From NCBI RefSeq assembly GCF_947172395.1, contig NC_069100.1, positions 2,423,001 to 2,487,000 of the forward strand: a stretch of DNA of 64,000 bases. Reading direction: 5' to 3'. Origin of the DNA: Bicyclus anynana (taxonomy: Eukaryota; Arthropoda; Insecta; Lepidoptera; Nymphalidae). Both the position numbers and the translations under genes were made by a program. This document shows, piece after piece, positions 60,901 through 64,000 of the stretch; position 1 is the stretch's first letter, and each line of letters opens with the position of its first letter. Below the pieces are notes generated by a model, which ran no database searches, was not told where the DNA came from, and saw only the letters and a list, made by a program, of their open reading frames with translations.

Positions 60901-63052
60901 TCCTGGAACAGCGGGCGCGTGACGGGCAGACCGTCGATCATGTGCTCGTAGAACAGAGTGTACCTGTCAATACAGAACAGAACATTAGGAGACCGTTACG
61001 CAACAAGGTTTTTGAAATAAAACTTCTTTATACACGCTTGACTTGTGAATGTGTTACGAAAATTGTAATGAAGCGATACGTGCTGCCATCTACAGGCACA
61101 GTGAAACAGCTTTTGTTATTTTAAATTACCAGTAGATGGCGTTTTTAGAGAACTTTGAAACACACCATTTTGTACACTTCAAGACCCTGTTGTGATGCAG
61201 TTATGCTTGAGGCTCACAGATGGCGCTGTGTTTTTTTTAAAGAAGTTTTACTTGAGTCCTGTGGTCTACTCGTTTTGTAAACTCGGCTGTAGTTGAGGCT
61301 CGAAGAATTATAGTCAACTAGCCGACACTCAGGGTGCACCACGAGCAGGTGAGGTTGGGGGTGTAAGGGGGAGGGTAGTACCAGTCAGCCTCCCCAATTT
61401 AGTAACTTCTTCCGTTTTTCCAACATTTCCTTTTACTGCTCTGCTCCTATTGATCGTAGCGTGATGAAAAGTATACTAACTGCCCAGGAGTATGAAGAAT
61501 AATTGTACCAAGTTTCGTTAAAATCCGTCATGACAATGTCAGACAGACAAAAATTTTACTGATTGCATTTTTGACATCAGTATCGATCACTAATCAATCC
61601 CCCCTGTTAGTTATATTGGAAATATATTTCATGTACAGAATTGACCTCTCTACAGATATATTATGCGTATAGATATATGTATAGTTGTATATGCTGTGAC
61701 ATACCAGAAGTCGAGCAGCGCGTACCGGCGGCGCACGGCGTCGCGGATGCGCGCCAGCGTGGTGGCGTCGAACAGCCACGGCTCGCGCCGCTTCGTCTCG
61801 ATGTGCGAGTGCGCGCGGAAGAACGCCTGGTACGCGCCCGCCTGCGACACACAAACGTATTGTTAAAAGCTCCTTGATTTTTTTTTACATTAGGCGAGCG
61901 CTTGGCAGCAATCACGCTTGATAGCGATGATGCAGCCTATGGTGGAACGCGCTAGCCTAGAAGATGTCTATTCACTCTTGACTTGAATATACCCATGTGG
62001 TAGGGAAAACGGAAGCTGGATGGGCATTCCATAATTTCGCAGCGCGGATCAGGAACGAAGAACCGAAACGCTTCATACATGTCCAAGGGACATCAACTAC
62101 GTATGGATGCAGACCTCTGATTTCAATTAAACATTCATTATTTATGTTATTGTAGAGGGGAGGTATCAGTGTTGGTGTAAATAAGAGGGTATTTTTTGAC
62201 TTGAGCTCAGTTGTTTGTGGGGCAGCGTAGACGTCGTCACGCTGCCAGTCGCGTTAGTGATTTTGTGCAATAACGTTTTGTCTCTCGAACATGTCCCAGG
62301 ACTTGTGACCTTAGGTGTAGGTTTAAAGGTACATTTCAGAATGTACTAACGCGGTAGAGCAGCGTGACGACGTCTACGCTGCCTCACAAACAACTGAGCT
62401 CAAGTCAACAAATACCCTCTTATTTACACCAACACTGATACCTCCCCCTTAACAAAGAACTGAACCCAAATCAATTATGAATGTTAACAATACCCGCACT
62501 GGAGAAACTAGCAACTTTAGCGCTTAGCTGCAATATCAGCAAGCAATCTTAAACGGAAAGCAGTCTAAAAGAAGAGTTTTAACAGCTACGTTATCTATCT
62601 ATAGCTTAGCAAGTTCGTTGATGACACGCTCATGATATGCGGGCGACGGGGGGAAAGGACTGCGCGGGTATTAAGCCGTGCGCGCGGGGCATCGCAACTC
62701 CCCTCCCGGCCCGCGCGGACCATCAGGAGTGTTACGAACGAAATTTCCAAGCTATATGTTTCTAGTTTTCGCACCCAGAGCAACTATTGTAGATCATATT
62801 CCTATCTAGCGTATCCTAATGAGTGACAGTGACAGTGGGTTGTTTACAACTGAAGTAAATGAAAAAAAAATTGATGTACCACATACCTGGTACCACCTGG
62901 TCATCAGCTCCGCGTCGGGGTTCTTGAAGAAGCCGCCGACGTCGGAGCCGCAGAAGCTGATGCCGGCAGTCGCGAGGGAGATGCACATGGGCACGGACGC
63001 TTGCAGGAAGCCCCACTCCGCGGCGTTGTCTCCTGTCCACACTGCTGCATAA
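57965..63052 (-). CDS. GANAB: Glucosidase II alpha subunit (GH31), C-terminal seven exons
   Basis: Catalytic subunit of ER glucosidase II, which trims the two inner glucoses from N-glycans during calnexin-cycle folding. Exons in transcription order: 63052-62887, 61841-61705, 60963-60851, 59937-59780, 59693-59580, 58988-58879, 58178-57965 (stop TAA 57967-57965). All join in frame, giving about 336 residues. The first visible exon carries VWTGDNAAEWGF, whose Asp is the GH31 acid/base, and SFCGSDVGGFFKNPDAEL. Next come YQAFFRAHSHIETKRREPWL, LLDFWYTLFYEHMIDGLPVT, the beta-sandwich segments DKLLIRPVLEQGV and VYQRGGTVVPRKERVRRAS, and GTVYIDDGETYEY. The 5' exons with the signal peptide, N-terminal domain and nucleophile (WNDMN-type) motif are absent from 63053-64000 and must lie beyond the window, so the entry is partial by truncation. 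Confidence 0.95.
59232..59537 (-). mobile_element. hAT-like MITE copy in a GANAB intron
   Basis: Inverted copy of 3445-3756: CAATTATAGAAGGACCTGTA, CACGAACAAAATTGTCTGTC, TTTTTGCCCGTTTTTTACAC and GAGGCAGGTCCTATACAATA appear in reverse order. No 8-bp flanking repeat could be recognised. Confidence 0.6.
60342..60530. mobile_element. Short TIR element, copy 2 (GANAB intron)
   Basis: GGCAAGTTCGTTGATAACAC and CCCATGATATGCGGGCGACT begin it and GAGTGTTACAAACGAA ends it, as in 46818-46954 and 62600-62756. Its centre has GCGTGCGTGTATGAGTCGTG. Confidence 0.5.
61877..62110. repeat. Dispersed repeat, copy 1 (GANAB intron)
   Basis: GATGATGCAGCCTATGGTGG, AGAAGATGTCTATTCACTCT, AATATACCCATGTGG and GGCATTCCATAATTTCGCAG recur in the same order at 63605-63800. 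The type is not certain; the pattern resembles a non-LTR 3' region. Confidence 0.5.
62154..62451. mobile_element. Foldback element with about 90-bp arms
   Basis: The left arm (GGTATCAGTGTTGGTGTAAA, TTGACTTGAGCTCAGTTGTT, GTAGACGTCGTCACGCTG) is inverted at the right (CAGCGTGACGACGTCTACGC, AACAACTGAGCTCAAGTCAA, TTTACACCAACACTGATACC). The loop of about 110 bp carries CTTGTGACCTTAGGTGTAGG, a motif also near 42835, 45450 and 60300. Confidence 0.7.
62600..62756. mobile_element. Short TIR element, copy 3 (GANAB intron)
   Basis: The ends CTATAGCTTAGCAAGTTCGT and GTTACGAACGAAATTTCC, AAGCTATA mirror each other imperfectly. The interior GATATGCGGGCGACGG is shared with the other two copies. Confidence 0.55.
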
Positions 63053-63066
63053 CTGAAAAAGACCAT

Positions 63067-64000
63067 TTATTTTAAAAAAAAGGGAAACTCATATATACTA
63101 ATATTATATATAGAAAATATTTTTATGTAATGAACACTCAAAAACTACAAGACAACTTTCACTATGAAAGAATGTGGCAAACATAATTAACACTCGTATT
63201 TCTTCGGAAACTATGTGGATGATGTTAGTGAATACTCCGTTTTTGTTTTATTTCATAGGCTCTGAACAGTATTTCACAACATCATTTGAATATTCTGGCG
63301 TTGAACCTCTCACTACGCTATTAAATACAATTTTTGGAATCTCATAAGCTCAGAAGCAGTTCGAAACTTTGCATCTTCTGGATCTCACACTAACTGAGCA
63401 AAAAATTACTATATTTATAATCCTTATTGTGTATCATTTGTATTTGTAATTGAACATTTCTCACGACGATGAATCCCCGCTACGCTTGTTTTACAATCCT
63501 TTGCTACTATCTTAAGCTGCACCCTAAATTAAAATATATTCAATTAATGCAGAGAAGCACTAATTAATGGATGATGAATGATGAATGAATGAATGTTGAT
63601 GAATTACACTTTTTTTTGTATACGCCTGATGGTAAGCGACGATGCAGCCTATGGTGGCACGCGCTTGCCTAGAAGATGCCTATTCACTCTTGTTTTGAAG
63701 ATACCCATATGTAGGTGAGGAAAACTGATGCTGGGAGAGCATTCCACATCTTTGCAGTGCGTCTAAGGAGGAGGAACCAAACCGCTTAATTCGCGTCGCT
63801 TAGTAGTAGACACTAGCAGACGCCTACGACTTCGTCCTCCCTTAGGCCTTTTAATCCGGCCCTCTTGCAAAATCCGTTCTTTGCGGACCTCTACTACCGA
63901 TAAACTACCTCCCTGCTAAATTTCATCTTTGTACGTCAAAGGGATTTTGAGATTTCGTGATGAATGACCTTTCGCATTTATATATTATTAAGAAGATTAC
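63067..64000. other. Intron of the glucosidase II gene up to the window edge
   Basis: No exon of the enzyme is visible upstream of 63052. Contents: AT-rich DNA, a dispersed repeat (63605-63800) matching 61877-62110, and a second one (63800-63985) matching 41470-41710 inverted. Confidence 0.5.

Overview
The window looks like lepidopteran (moth or butterfly) nuclear DNA. It is AT-rich, its genes have GT-AG introns, and it is crowded with repeats of kinds common in Lepidoptera: tRNA-derived SINEs, short Helitron-like elements that start TC and end CTAG between A and T, and many small inverted-repeat elements. I see no bacterial genes, rRNA, free-standing tRNA or CRISPR array.

Layout. (1) 1-10400: no convincing gene; SINEs, inverted-repeat elements and a four-unit diverged tandem repeat. 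(2) 10481-10612, minus: an orphan first coding exon in a GC-rich island; the rest of its gene is not visible. (3) 14409-33363, plus: a complete 13-exon canonical poly(A) polymerase gene (639 aa). Intron 1 carries a Harbinger-like element holding a MADF-domain exon and a GC-rich minisatellite. At exon 5, a 167-bp segment (last 133 bp of the exon plus 34 bp of intron with the 5' splice site) is tandemly repeated 29 times from 21600 to 26442, plus a partial copy. (4) 33364-40480: intergenic, with one copy of a long-inverted-repeat element that holds a coding-like insert. (5) 40523-47527, minus: a ZAD-type C2H2 zinc-finger gene with eight fingers. It too has a duplicated exon end plus 5' splice site, at exon 4. 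(6) 49169-53033, plus: a three-exon C2H2 zinc-finger gene (840 aa), head-to-head with the previous one. (7) 53034-57960: intergenic, nested repeats. (8) 57965-63052, minus: the last seven exons of the glucosidase II alpha subunit (GH31); its 5' part lies beyond 64000.

The genes are unrelated housekeeping or regulatory genes: mRNA 3'-end formation, two probable DNA-binding factors, and ER glycoprotein processing. They do not form a pathway. The most unusual structure is the exon-5 array of the poly(A) polymerase gene. It places 29 5' splice sites (28 identical at positions +1 to +6) in a row upstream of one 3' splice site, and only the first keeps the reading frame.
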